NCBI GenBank assembly: GCA_003241285.1
Contig: QFOT01000072.1
Span: 1 to 10,331 of the forward strand
DNA length: 10,331 nucleotides
Reading direction: 5' to 3'
From: Micavibrio aeruginosavorus
Lineage (GTDB): Bacteria; Pseudomonadota; Alphaproteobacteria; Micavibrionales; Micavibrionaceae
In this document: piece after piece, positions 1 through 6,790 of the stretch
Numbering within the stretch: the first letter of the stretch is position 1
Layout of the letters: the number at the start of each line of letters is the position of its first letter
The notes under the pieces: generated by a model
Databases searched by the model: none
What the model saw: only the letters and a program-made list of their open reading frames with translations
Told to the model about the DNA's origin: nothing
Program-made: the position numbers and the translations under genes

Positions 1-806
1 AAGGTGCGCAAATTAACCCGACCGGCATCGTGACATTTTTGACCAAATTATCTTCTGAAGAATTATTGCCGACCTCTCAGCAATCCCAGTTTATGCGCAG
101 TCACCCTTTATCGCGGGACCGTATCGATATACTGAGATCGAAAGTCGAAACTTCGCCGCTGGATAAAAAGCCGCTGCCCGCTGAATGGAGCGACCAGTAT
201 CAGCGCACGAAAGCCAAGCTGATGGGTTTCGTCACGCCCCAGCAGGTTACCTATACATATAAAAGCACCGATAACGGCATTCCGTCACTTTATGCCCGTG
301 CTATCTCGGCCTATCGCATGAGCCATCTTAAGGAAGCATTAATCCTGACAGACCAGCTTCTCGCCAAAGAGCCGAGCAACCCCTATTTCCTCGAGCTAAA
401 AGGCCAGATGCTCTATGAATTCGGGCGCGCCCGGGACTCACTCTCTCCTTACGAAAAAGCATTGGCCGCGAAACCTTCTGCCGGTTTGATCCGAATAGCC
501 TATGCACAGTCATTAATTGATACGGCGGGCAAATCCCCCGCTATGCTCGATAAAGCGATTGAGCAGTTAAAACGCGCCCAGCTCGACGAGCCACGCACCT
601 CGCGCGTGAAACGTCTTCTGGCGACCGCTTACGGCAAGAAGGGAGATGAAACTCGCGCCCGCGTTTATCTGGCGGAAGAAGCTTTGATGCAGGGAAGGAA
701 ATCTCAGGCCGTTTCAATGGCGAAATCCGCCATGGCTGGATTGCCAAAAAATTCGCCTGAATATTTAAGGGCACAGGATGTCGTGGCCTCTGTAGACGGG
801 CTGTAA
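1..806 (+). CDS. M48-family metalloprotease with TPR repeats (BepA-like), C-terminal part
   Basis: This is the 3' part of a gene that enters from the left; the frame is open from base 3, so the GTG at 30 is an internal valine codon and not a start. About 267 residues are visible. The segment with SHPLSRDR (around bases 99-122) matches the end of the peptidase domain of M48 proteins of the BepA/YfgC type, where an (S/T)HP motif follows the zinc-binding core; the HExxH motif itself lies outside the window. The rest is helical and TPR-like, with repeats such as EALILTDQLLAKEPSN, SLSPYEKALAAKP and AIEQLKRAQLDEP. Family members act in the periplasm on outer-membrane protein assembly or quality control. 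The downstream oxidoreductase gene fits an envelope role. The family is fairly sure from the TPR layout plus the HP motif; protease activity cannot be confirmed without the N-terminal half. Confidence 0.75.
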   Translation, partial: GAQINPTGIVTFLTKLSSEELLPTSQQSQFMRSHPLSRDRIDILRSKVETSPLDKKPLPAEWSDQYQRTKAKLMGFVTPQQVTYTYKSTDNGIPSLYARAISAYRMSHLKEALILTDQLLAKEPSNPYFLELKGQMLYEFGRARDSLSPYEKALAAKPSAGLIRIAYAQSLIDTAGKSPAMLDKAIEQLKRAQLDEPRTSRVKRLLATAYGKKGDETRARVYLAEEALMQGRKSQAVSMAKSAMAGLPKNSPEYLRAQDVVASVDGL

Positions 807-860
807 ATTAAATACTAGAATAGTTTGAATATATCGCTGTCACATATGAAGGAGAACTCA

Positions 861-1673
861 GTGAATTCTAAAATCAAATTTGCAGGAATAGGCGCTTTAG
901 CAGCTATCGCAGTCGCCTCTCCTTTCGTACTAGACATTCAGACGAAGAAAAGCGAAGCCGTTGCGCAAACTGCAGCCGTCGCCGCCCAAGTCGCTTCTGA
1001 TAGCAATTTTTCGGCAGCTCAGAAAACAGAACTTGAAGCGATGATGAAGGATTTCATCATGAAAAATCCGAAAGTGCTTATGGATTCGGTGAATGGCTAT
1101 CGCGAGCAGGAACAAAAAACGCAGGAAGACGCCGCCGTTCAGGCCCTGAAAGACAACTGGGACTATCTCGCCAAAGGCACTCTGCCTGATGTAGGCCCCA
1201 AGACAGCCGATATCACGATCGTCGAATTCTTCGACTACAATTGCGGTTACTGCAAACAGGGCTACGAAGCCGTTCAAAAAGGCCTTGATAACGATAAAAA
1301 CGTGCGTTTCGTTTTTGTCGATTTCCCGATTTTGTCCGAGTCCTCGCATCTGGCGTCAAAATATGCTCTGGCTGCTCAGAAGCAAAATAAATACTTTGAG
1401 CTTCATGCCGAGCTGATGAAATATAAAGGGCCGAAAACGGAAGAAAGCATTTTGAATCTTGCGAAATCAGTCGGCATCGATACAGCCAAATTAAAGGCAG
1501 ACGCCAATAGTCCTGACATAGAGGCAACAATTGCTAAAAATACGCAATTGGCCCAGAAACTGGCGATCAGCGGAACCCCTGCTTTTATCATCGGCGATCA
1601 GGTTATTCGCGGCTACATCCCATATGAGGGCATGAAGACGATGATAGACGCTGAGCGTAAGAAAAAAGGTTAA
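861..1673 (+). CDS. DsbA-family (ScsC/Com1-like) periplasmic thiol-disulfide oxidoreductase
   Basis: A 270-aa thioredoxin-fold protein expected to form, isomerise or reduce disulfide bonds in periplasmic proteins. I chose GTG 861 because AAGGAG (849-854) lies six bases upstream; the in-frame TTG 825 and ATG 846 lack such a site. The N-terminus has a hydrophobic segment (residues about 8-24) that acts as a signal peptide or membrane anchor. Residues about 48-85 resemble the N-terminal helical segment of ScsC/Com1 proteins, which promotes oligomerisation in some members. The catalytic CGYC is at residues 128-131, preceded by FFDYN, and the cis-proline loop GTPAF is near residue 240. The gene lies 54 nt after the M48 gene and is followed by a strong terminator. 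The redox direction cannot be told from the sequence. Confidence 0.9.
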   Translation: MNSKIKFAGIGALAAIAVASPFVLDIQTKKSEAVAQTAAVAAQVASDSNFSAAQKTELEAMMKDFIMKNPKVLMDSVNGYREQEQKTQEDAAVQALKDNWDYLAKGTLPDVGPKTADITIVEFFDYNCGYCKQGYEAVQKGLDNDKNVRFVFVDFPILSESSHLASKYALAAQKQNKYFELHAELMKYKGPKTEESILNLAKSVGIDTAKLKADANSPDIEATIAKNTQLAQKLAISGTPAFIIGDQVIRGYIPYEGMKTMIDAERKKKG

Positions 1674-1700
1674 GCTTCGCCCTTATGTTAGAAACATATT

Positions 1701-1724
1701 ATATCCCCGCTTCGGCGGGGATAT
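1701..1724 (+). terminator. Rho-independent terminator after the DsbA-like gene
   Basis: A perfect 10-bp stem, ATATCCCCGC and GCGGGGATAT, is closed by a TTCG tetraloop and followed by a pyrimidine-rich tract (TCCTTTCT). It starts 27 nt after the stop codon and separates the gene from the copper chaperone gene. A UUCG loop on a GC-rich stem is a very stable RNA hairpin. Confidence 0.85.
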
Positions 1725-1779
1725 TCCTTTCTAAGACCGTTTTGCTCTGTTATAAATTCCAATAACAAAGGATAAATTC

Positions 1780-2241
1780 ATGAAATCTCTACTTCTCACC
1801 GCTGCGCTGCTCTGCCTTACAACCCCGGCTTTCGCTGACATACAAGTGACCGATGTTCGCGCTTTTGAAACATCCGAAGGCATGAAAAACGGCGCTGTAC
1901 TGCTGACCTTGAAGAATACCGGCAAGGAAGATGATAAAATCATTTCTGCCTCCACGCTGGCGGCTGACCAGACAGAAATCCATGAGATGCTTGAAACAGA
2001 CGGCGTCATGAAAATGCGCGAGGTCGGTGCCATCACTATCAAGGCCGGGGAAGAAGTCGCCTTTAAACCTGACGGCTATCACATCATGCTTCTCGGACTC
2101 AAAGAGCCTTTAAAAGCAGGTAATGCACGCCCCTTAACGCTGAAATTCCTTCGGGCAAGCGAGATCAAGACAACCGTCGAAGTCATTTCCCGTTCTACAA
2201 AAAAAGAAACAGGCCATTCCGCCCATCACGGACATCACTAA
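1780..2241 (+). CDS. Periplasmic copper chaperone, PCu(A)C family
   Basis: A 153-aa exported protein with a clear signal peptide (hydrophobic residues 3-15, predicted cleavage after AFA at 17-19). It contains the exact copper-binding pattern of the PCu(A)C family, H-x10-M-x21-H-x-M, at H68, M79, H101 and M103. Members bind Cu(I) in the periplasm and help deliver it to the CuA site of cytochrome c oxidase, often with Sco proteins; no Sco or oxidase gene is in the window. A short His-rich tail (GHSAHHGHH, residues 145-153) adds further likely metal ligands, as in some family members that also bind Cu(II). AAAGGAT (1767-1772) is the ribosome binding site. The HAD-like gene begins four bases after the stop, so the two are probably co-transcribed. 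Confidence 0.93.
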   Translation: MKSLLLTAALLCLTTPAFADIQVTDVRAFETSEGMKNGAVLLTLKNTGKEDDKIISASTLAADQTEIHEMLETDGVMKMREVGAITIKAGEEVAFKPDGYHIMLLGLKEPLKAGNARPLTLKFLRASEIKTTVEVISRSTKKETGHSAHHGHH

Positions 2242-2245
2242 GGCT

Positions 2246-2710
2246 ATGATTAAAAACGTAGTCTTCGATATTTACGATGTATTGATCGACGGGCTGGAAG
2301 GCCCGATCCATGGTAGCGTTGATTTATTGATGGAACTTAAAGATCGCGGCTTTCCCCTTTACGCCATCACCAATATGTCGACGGAAGGCTTTCAATCCTT
2401 AAAACAGGAATATCCTTTCCTGCGCCTGTTCGATGGCATCGTCGTATCAGGCAGCATAGGTCTTGCCAAACCCGATCCGAAAATTTTCATGCACTTGCTC
2501 AATCAATTCGGCCTTAACCCGCGTGAAACTTTATTTATCGACGACAAAGCCTCGAATGTTCAGGGCGCGCTCGACGCCGGCATTTACGCCGTCCGTTTTG
2601 AAAATCCGCGCCAGCTGGAAAAATCATTGGAAACCTATAAAGTCTTATGGTTTACGGATGAAGACGAGGATAGCAGCGGCGGTTGCGGGAGCGGCTGCGG
2701 ATGTCATTGA
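2246..2710 (+). CDS. Small HAD-like hydrolase with Cys/Gly/His C-terminal tail
   Basis: A 154-aa protein of the haloacid dehalogenase superfamily. Visible motifs are the motif I region VVFDIYDVLID with the presumed nucleophile D8, motif II T42 in AITNMS, motif III K75 in GLAKPDP, and motif IV D99-D100 in TLFIDD. Only 33 residues separate D8 from T42, so the helical cap that usually sits there is nearly absent. The usual second Asp (D+2) is Tyr10, so phosphatase chemistry may be altered; in the related FDxGxVL variant this position is Gly. The C-terminus is acidic and then ends GGCGSGCGCH, a plausible metal-binding tail. It follows the copper chaperone gene by four bases and overlaps aroQ by ten. 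The substrate is unknown. The start has only a weak AAGG close by, so translation may be coupled. Confidence 0.75.
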   Translation: MIKNVVFDIYDVLIDGLEGPIHGSVDLLMELKDRGFPLYAITNMSTEGFQSLKQEYPFLRLFDGIVVSGSIGLAKPDPKIFMHLLNQFGLNPRETLFIDDKASNVQGALDAGIYAVRFENPRQLEKSLETYKVLWFTDEDEDSSGGCGSGCGCH

Positions 2711-3144
2711 TACTTATCCTGAACGGCCCCAATCTAAACATGCTGGGAAAGCGCGAGCCTGAAATCTACGGCACACAGACATTGCAGGATATTCAGGATC
2801 TGTGCGAGCACAGCGCTGCCGCTTACCAAATGGAAATCGACTTTCGCCAGTCCAATCACGAAGGCGAACTCGTAACCTGGATTCAGGAAGCCCTCGATAA
2901 AATTGACGGCCTTATTATTAATGCTGCTGCTTATACACATACGTCAGTTGCCATTCATGACGCGCTAAAGCTTCTCAAATGCCCGATTGTTGAAGTACAC
3001 CTGTCTGACCCCAAAACACGCGAGGCCTTCCGGCATCATTCGTATATAGAGCCAATTGCCAAATTTCATTTCGCCGGTCATGGCGCACAGGGCTATGTGA
3101 AGGCGATTGAGGCGCTTGCCACCTTAATTGACCATAATTCATAA
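2701..3144 (+). CDS. aroQ: 3-Dehydroquinate dehydratase, type II
   Basis: Cytoplasmic shikimate-pathway enzyme that converts 3-dehydroquinate to 3-dehydroshikimate, the third step towards chorismate and aromatic amino acids. The 147-aa length fits the type II family. Diagnostic stretches are LNGPNLNMLGKREPEIYG with R18 and the catalytic Tyr23, FRQSNHEGELV (residues 48-58), INAAAYTHTS (73-82), and VEVHLSDP with catalytic His100. ATG 2701 is the start because it directly precedes SLILILNGPN and has GGGAG at 2687-2691; the longer in-frame extension to 2683 has no family counterpart. The ribosome binding site lies inside the Cys-rich tail codons of the upstream gene, which suggests translational coupling. 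accB follows after 121 nt, a common alphaproteobacterial order. Confidence 0.96.
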   Translation: MSLILILNGPNLNMLGKREPEIYGTQTLQDIQDLCEHSAAAYQMEIDFRQSNHEGELVTWIQEALDKIDGLIINAAAYTHTSVAIHDALKLLKCPIVEVHLSDPKTREAFRHHSYIEPIAKFHFAGHGAQGYVKAIEALATLIDHNS

Positions 3145-3183
3145 GAAAACGGTGAATTCCTTTTAGGTTTGTTCCGCTTCATT

Positions 3184-3210
3184 TTGACTTTTTCCGCTAA
3201 TTTCATTAAT
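3184..3210 (+). promoter_or_regulatory. Weak candidate promoter upstream of accB
   Basis: The 121-nt aroQ-accB gap contains TTGACT at 3184-3189 and an ATTAAT hexamer at 3205-3210, 15 bases apart. The -35 is a good match but the -10 and spacing are poor. An internal promoter here would let accB-accC be expressed apart from aroQ, which is biologically reasonable, but the sequence support is slight. No terminator hairpin is visible in the gap. Confidence 0.3.
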
Positions 3211-3265
3211 CAGGTGTTCTGCCAAAGACAGATAGTTTACATAAGATTATTACAAGGATAACCCG

Positions 3266-3727
3266 ATGAAAATCGATGCAGATGCCATTCGCCAGCTTTC
3301 CAAACTGCTGGAAGAAACAGGCCTAACGGAAATTGAAGTCGCCGATGGCGAAAAAATGATCCGCGTAAATAAAGGCGGGCCTATCGGCCATGCCGTTCAT
3401 CACGCCTCCCCGGTATCCCAGATCATGCCGTCCGATCCGACTATCCCACAAGCGGCCAACACGTCTACGCCTGCCGTTATTGCCGAAAATCATCCGGGCG
3501 CCGTAAAATCTCCGATGGTCGGGACCGCCTATCTTCAGTCCGATCCGAACTCACCGCCCTTTATTTCCAAAGGCGCGACGGTAAAGCCCGGCGATACACT
3601 ACTTATTATCGAAGCGATGAAAGTAATGAATCCGATCAAAGCTGCTAAGGGCGGCGTTGTGAAAGACATTATTGTTGAAAACGCTTCTCCGGTCGAATTC
3701 GGCGAAGTACTGGTCATTATTGAGTAA
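3266..3727 (+). CDS. accB: Biotin carboxyl carrier protein of acetyl-CoA carboxylase (BCCP)
   Basis: A 153-aa BCCP subunit. It carries biotin on a lysine and shuttles the carboxyl group from AccC to the carboxyltransferase AccAD, the committed step of fatty-acid synthesis. The biotinylation motif EAMKVMN places the modified lysine at K119. The N-terminal segment (residues 1-36, MKIDADAIRQL to MIRVNK) is the conserved BCCP head, residues about 37-78 are a Pro/Ala/Ser-rich flexible linker, and residues 79-153 form the biotinyl domain, including the PFISKGATVKPGDTLLIIEAM region. AAGGA at 3254-3258 precedes ATG 3266. Unusually, accC is not next: two other genes lie between, about 950 nt in all. 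Confidence 0.97.
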   Translation: MKIDADAIRQLSKLLEETGLTEIEVADGEKMIRVNKGGPIGHAVHHASPVSQIMPSDPTIPQAANTSTPAVIAENHPGAVKSPMVGTAYLQSDPNSPPFISKGATVKPGDTLLIIEAMKVMNPIKAAKGGVVKDIIVENASPVEFGEVLVIIE

Positions 3728-3733
3728 TTTCAA

Positions 3734-4183
3734 ATGCTTGATGTAGGGCAAAATTCTACAGGAGGAAATATCCTCCATCCCGAAACACCTTTCGGGAATA
3801 GCGACGATATAAAAAACCTTTCTCAACAAAAGCTTGATGAGATTAGCAATAAGAACCGCGAAACATTAAAAATATTATTTCGCCGCTATTCAAGATGCGA
3901 TGATATTGGCCTGCCTTATTCAGAACATGCTTCTAACATCACCCGCAGATTTAACATTATGATGAATAGAAGCCTAGAAAGACCGGCATTGTTTGAGCGC
4001 CTTCGCAAAAAAGTCTGGGGTTTTGTTGAATTAGGCTATCAAACTAAAAACAGTACCCCTTCAAATATAGATCTTGGTATCATTAATAATTCTGCGGTTT
4101 CGGAAGTTTTAAAGGAGCTGCGTCACGATGTTCAGTCGGGAACTGTAAGATTTCCTAATTTTCCTGCACCAACACAAGGCTGA
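3734..4183 (+). CDS. Hypothetical protein between accB and accC
   Basis: A 149-aa protein I do not recognise. It begins six bases after the accB stop. No signal peptide or membrane segment is visible. The first 25 residues are Gly/Asn-rich and look disordered. Residues about 26-52 are a charged helix, residues 64-100 are basic and probably helical (SNITRRFNIMMNRSLER, FERLRKKVWGFVELGY), and residues 119-135 form another helix. Its base composition is more AT-rich than that of accB and accC, which may mean it arrived by transfer. ATG 3734 is the only canonical in-frame start before the internal Met codons, yet it has no Shine-Dalgarno; translation is probably coupled to accB. A strong AGGAGG lies 26 nt inside the frame within a hairpin. 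No function is proposed. Confidence 0.6.
   Translation: MLDVGQNSTGGNILHPETPFGNSDDIKNLSQQKLDEISNKNRETLKILFRRYSRCDDIGLPYSEHASNITRRFNIMMNRSLERPALFERLRKKVWGFVELGYQTKNSTPSNIDLGIINNSAVSEVLKELRHDVQSGTVRFPNFPAPTQG
3761..3797 (+). promoter_or_regulatory. Two tandem perfect hairpins at the 5' end of the accB-accC insert
   Basis: The first inverted repeat is GGAGGA (3761-3766), loop AATA, TCCTCC (3771-3776). After one base the second follows: TCCCGAAA (3778-3785), loop CACC, TTTCGGGA (3790-3797). Both stems are perfect. The first stem, with A3760, contains an AGGAGG Shine-Dalgarno core that would be paired when folded. No T-run follows, so this is not a standard terminator. It could be an RNA processing or translation-control site that sets the level of the genes after accB; that role is inference. 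Confidence 0.5.
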
Positions 4184-4185
4184 CT

Positions 4186-4683
4186 ATGGGACAATTTCAT
4201 TCCATCGTTAATTTGTCTGAAAAACCCGAATTTGCCGATGTCTGCGCCGCATGGTCGTTTGGCGAATGGGGAAGCCAGATTGCGGGCCGCACCCTCGAAC
4301 AAAACATGACTCGCTACCGAAATTCAGCGGGCATTAAAAACGAGTTACCTTGTACATGGCTTGCCCTCGTTAATGATCGCCCCGCAGGCATGATAAGCCT
4401 GAAAGATAATGATCATCCCGATCATAATGACCTTTCACCATGGCTCGCTTCCCTTTATATTCATCCTGAATATAGAGGCAAAGGCCTTGCGGCGAAATTA
4501 ATCGCCCATGTAGAAGATTTTGCAAAGACCGAACTCAAAATACCGCAGCTCTATCTTTTTACGCATACGGCTGATGCGCTTTATAAAAAGCGAGGCTGGA
4601 TTGAAATAAAGAATATTCGTGACCCTTCAGGTATAAGACCGGAAGGCGATACATTGTTTAAAAAGGAACTATTAGATGTTTAA
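4186..4683 (+). CDS. GNAT-family N-acetyltransferase
   Basis: A 165-aa cytoplasmic acetyltransferase of the GCN5-related family, which moves an acetyl group from acetyl-CoA to an amine. Motif A, the acetyl-CoA pyrophosphate-binding loop, is seen as YIHPEYRGKGLAAKLI (residues 91-106; R97-G-K-G100). The preceding strand with SPWLASLYI and the later QLYLFTHTADALYKKRGWIEI (121-141), a typical motif B with a Tyr near the expected acid position, complete the core. The acceptor cannot be predicted. AAGG at 4176-4179 supports ATG 4186, two bases after the upstream stop, and the 3' end overlaps accC by eight bases. The location inside the acetyl-CoA carboxylase operon is unusual, but acetyl-CoA being common to both is not proof of a link. 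Confidence 0.88.
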   Translation: MGQFHSIVNLSEKPEFADVCAAWSFGEWGSQIAGRTLEQNMTRYRNSAGIKNELPCTWLALVNDRPAGMISLKDNDHPDHNDLSPWLASLYIHPEYRGKGLAAKLIAHVEDFAKTELKIPQLYLFTHTADALYKKRGWIEIKNIRDPSGIRPEGDTLFKKELLDV

Positions 4684-6040
4684 AAAAGTTTTGATCGCCA
4701 ATCGTGGCGAGATCGCGCTCCGTATTCACCGCGCCTGTAAGGAAATGGGCATTCAAACTGTTGTGGTGCACTCAACCGCCGACGCAAGCGCCATGGCCGT
4801 GCGCCTTGCCGATGAAAGCGTCTGTATCGGCCCCCCGGCCTCAAAGGATTCATATCTCAATATTCCGGCGATTATTTCAGCAGCGCTTTTGACGGGCGCG
4901 GACGCAATTCACCCGGGCTATGGCTTCCTGTCTGAAAACGCCACTTTCGGGCGCATCATCGAAGAGCATGGCCTGACTTTTATCGGCCCAAAACCTGAAC
5001 ATATAGATTTGATGGGCGATAAAGTTTCCGCCAAGCAAACAGCGCAGCGCCTCGGCCTGCCTGTCATCCCCGGCTCTCCGGGCGCAGTTGAAAGCGCCGA
5101 GGAAGGCGAGAAAATGGCAATCGAAATGGGCTTTCCCGTCATTATCAAAGCCGCATCGGGTGGCGGCGGGCGCGGCATGAAAGTCGTGCACGAAGCAAAG
5201 GATTTCAGCGAGCAATACAGAACGGCCCGCACCGAAGCCAAGGCCAATTTCGGTGACGATACTGTTTACGTTGAGAAATATCTTGAGAAGCCGCGCCATA
5301 TCGAAGTCCAAATCTTCGGTGACAAGCATGGCAACGCCGTTCACCTCGGCGAGCGCGACTGCTCCACCCAGCGCCGCCACCAGAAAGTGATCGAGGAAGC
5401 GCCATCTCCCGCCCTGTCCGAAGAACAGCGTCAGGAGATTGGCCAGCTTGCCGCCAAGATGATTAAAGACATGGGCTATGTCGGCGCAGGCACAATCGAA
5501 TTCCTGTGGGAAAAAGGCCATTTTTATTTCATGGAAATGAATACGCGGATTCAGGTCGAGCATCCGGTAACGGAAATGATCACAGGTGTCGATCTGATTG
5601 CCGAACAGATCCGCGTGGCTGCCGGTGAAGAACTGACCATTCCTGAGAATATCCGTTTCCGCGGTCATGCCATGGAAGTACGGATCAATGCCGAAGACCC
5701 TGCGACCTTTATCCCGTCCCCCGGCACAATTACCCAGTTCCATGCGGCGGGCGGACTTGGCGTTCGTTTCGATTCTGCCGTTTATAACGGCTACCGCATC
5801 CCGCCTTACTATGACTCCATGGTCGGCAAATTGATCGTTCACGGCAGAACGCGCGAGGAATGTATCACCCGCCTGCGCCGCGCCATACAGGAAACGGTCG
5901 TCGATGGGATTAAAACGACATTGCCGCTTCATTTATGGATTTTGCAGCAGGAAGAGTTCCTCTCCGGCGAATATAACATTCACTGGCTCGAGAAAAAGCT
6001 GGCCCTTAAAGCAGAAAAAGAGAGCAAGGAAGCTGCGTGA
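4676..6040 (+). CDS. accC: Biotin carboxylase subunit of acetyl-CoA carboxylase
   Basis: A 454-aa ATP-grasp enzyme that carboxylates the biotin of AccB with ATP and bicarbonate. Full length for the family (E. coli AccC is about 449 aa). It starts with the hallmark KVLIANRGEIALRI. Active-site elements are K116, K158 just before the glycine-rich loop GGGGRG (162-167), H208-x-E210, K237 in QRRHQKVIEEA, E275, E287 and N289, and RIQVEHPVTE with R291 and E295; each is displaced by at most one position from the E. coli numbering I recall. AAGGA at 4663-4667 lies inside the end of the GNAT gene, and ATG 4676 overlaps that gene by eight bases. The stop overlaps the aat start. No damage is visible. Confidence 0.97.
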   Translation: MFKKVLIANRGEIALRIHRACKEMGIQTVVVHSTADASAMAVRLADESVCIGPPASKDSYLNIPAIISAALLTGADAIHPGYGFLSENATFGRIIEEHGLTFIGPKPEHIDLMGDKVSAKQTAQRLGLPVIPGSPGAVESAEEGEKMAIEMGFPVIIKAASGGGGRGMKVVHEAKDFSEQYRTARTEAKANFGDDTVYVEKYLEKPRHIEVQIFGDKHGNAVHLGERDCSTQRRHQKVIEEAPSPALSEEQRQEIGQLAAKMIKDMGYVGAGTIEFLWEKGHFYFMEMNTRIQVEHPVTEMITGVDLIAEQIRVAAGEELTIPENIRFRGHAMEVRINAEDPATFIPSPGTITQFHAAGGLGVRFDSAVYNGYRIPPYYDSMVGKLIVHGRTREECITRLRRAIQETVVDGIKTTLPLHLWILQQEEFLSGEYNIHWLEKKLALKAEKESKEAA

Positions 6041-6711
6041 CGGATATTCGCATCGTCGCCATAGCGAAAGCCGACATATCGGCTGAACAGCTTTTGAATA
6101 TCTATAAAAGCGGGCTCTTCCCGATGGCCGAGTCGGCGGAAGAATGCGATATGGACATCTGCCAGCCTACGATGCGCTCTATTCTTCCGATTGAAACCCT
6201 TCATGTTTCAAAAAGCCTGCGCAAAAAAGTCTTGCGTGAAGAATTTCAGATCAGGATCAACACCTCCTTTCCCGAAGTGGTGGATGCCTGCGCCGCATTC
6301 ACAGATTCCCGTCACGTGACATGGATCAACAGCTCTATAAAAAGACTGTTCAATCAGTTACACGATATGGGTCATGCCCATAGTGTAGAAGCATGGAAAG
6401 ATGGGCATCTTGTCGGCGGATTATATGGGCTGCAGATAGGCTCGGCTTTTTGCGGCGAAAGCATGTTCTCCCGCACCGCCGATGCCAGTAAGGCCGCCCT
6501 CGTTCATCTATGTGCAAGACTCAGCGCCACAGGTTTTACTTTACTGGATTCCCAGCTCCCCAATCCGCATCTCGATCAATTCGGGCAAGACATGATTCCA
6601 CAGCAGGAATATATGAAGCGATTGGAAGCTGCGTTGAAAAATGACCGCAATTTCCTGTCTGTCGCCGTAACTGAAAAAGAACTCGTTCACCGTTATCTCA
6701 GCCCCAACTAA
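6037..6711 (+). CDS. aat: Leucyl/phenylalanyl-tRNA--protein transferase
   Basis: A 224-aa cytoplasmic enzyme of the bacterial N-degron pathway. It moves Leu or Phe from aminoacyl-tRNA to proteins with N-terminal Arg or Lys, marking them for ClpS/ClpAP. Family blocks in order are SGLFPMAE (25-32), TWIN (95-98), HAHSVEAW (113-120), GGLYGLQIG (127-135), the catalytic-region GESMFS with E141 (140-145), ASK (150-152) and DSQ (171-173). GTG 6037 is the start: it overlaps the accC stop in a GTGA and has AAGGA at 6026-6030. Two departures are visible: the Trp of the WxxPxxR-type block is Ile41 (ICQPTMRSILPI), and the usual IPR near the C-terminus reads IPQ (residues 187-189). Activity may still be normal, since the catalytic block is intact. 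Confidence 0.93.
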   Translation: MTDIRIVAIAKADISAEQLLNIYKSGLFPMAESAEECDMDICQPTMRSILPIETLHVSKSLRKKVLREEFQIRINTSFPEVVDACAAFTDSRHVTWINSSIKRLFNQLHDMGHAHSVEAWKDGHLVGGLYGLQIGSAFCGESMFSRTADASKAALVHLCARLSATGFTLLDSQLPNPHLDQFGQDMIPQQEYMKRLEAALKNDRNFLSVAVTEKELVHRYLSPN

Positions 6712-6735
6712 ATCAGTTAAAATATAAATACAATA

Positions 6736-6761
6736 AAACCGGGCCATTTCTGGTCCGGTTT
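6736..6761. terminator. Bidirectional terminator between aat and the small minus-strand gene
   Basis: Arms AAACCGGGCC (6736-6745) and GGTCCGGTTT (6752-6761) form a 10-bp stem with one G-U pair around a six-base loop. Read on the plus strand it lies 24 nt after aat; read on the minus strand it follows the 50-codon gene and continues into TTTT and an AT-rich run. Its place between two gene ends that face each other suits a shared terminator. Confidence 0.75.
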
Positions 6762-6790
6762 ATGTATTCAATACCTAAAATTAAGTAAAA

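Noticed and set aside
930..1349. 139-codon minus-strand frame opposite the DsbA-like gene
   Set aside because: The sense strand encodes the CGYC active site and signal segment; the antisense product is Phe-rich and unrecognisable.
3734..3797. Riboswitch or rho-independent terminator between accB and accC
   Set aside because: No T-run follows either hairpin and no known riboswitch core is recognisable, so only a generic regulatory element is listed.
4877..5932. 351-codon open frame on the minus strand, opposite accC
   Set aside because: It is fully inside accC, has a low-complexity His/Phe/Ala-rich product typical of an antisense shadow, and the accC sense strand carries full family motifs. 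No ribosome binding site of note.
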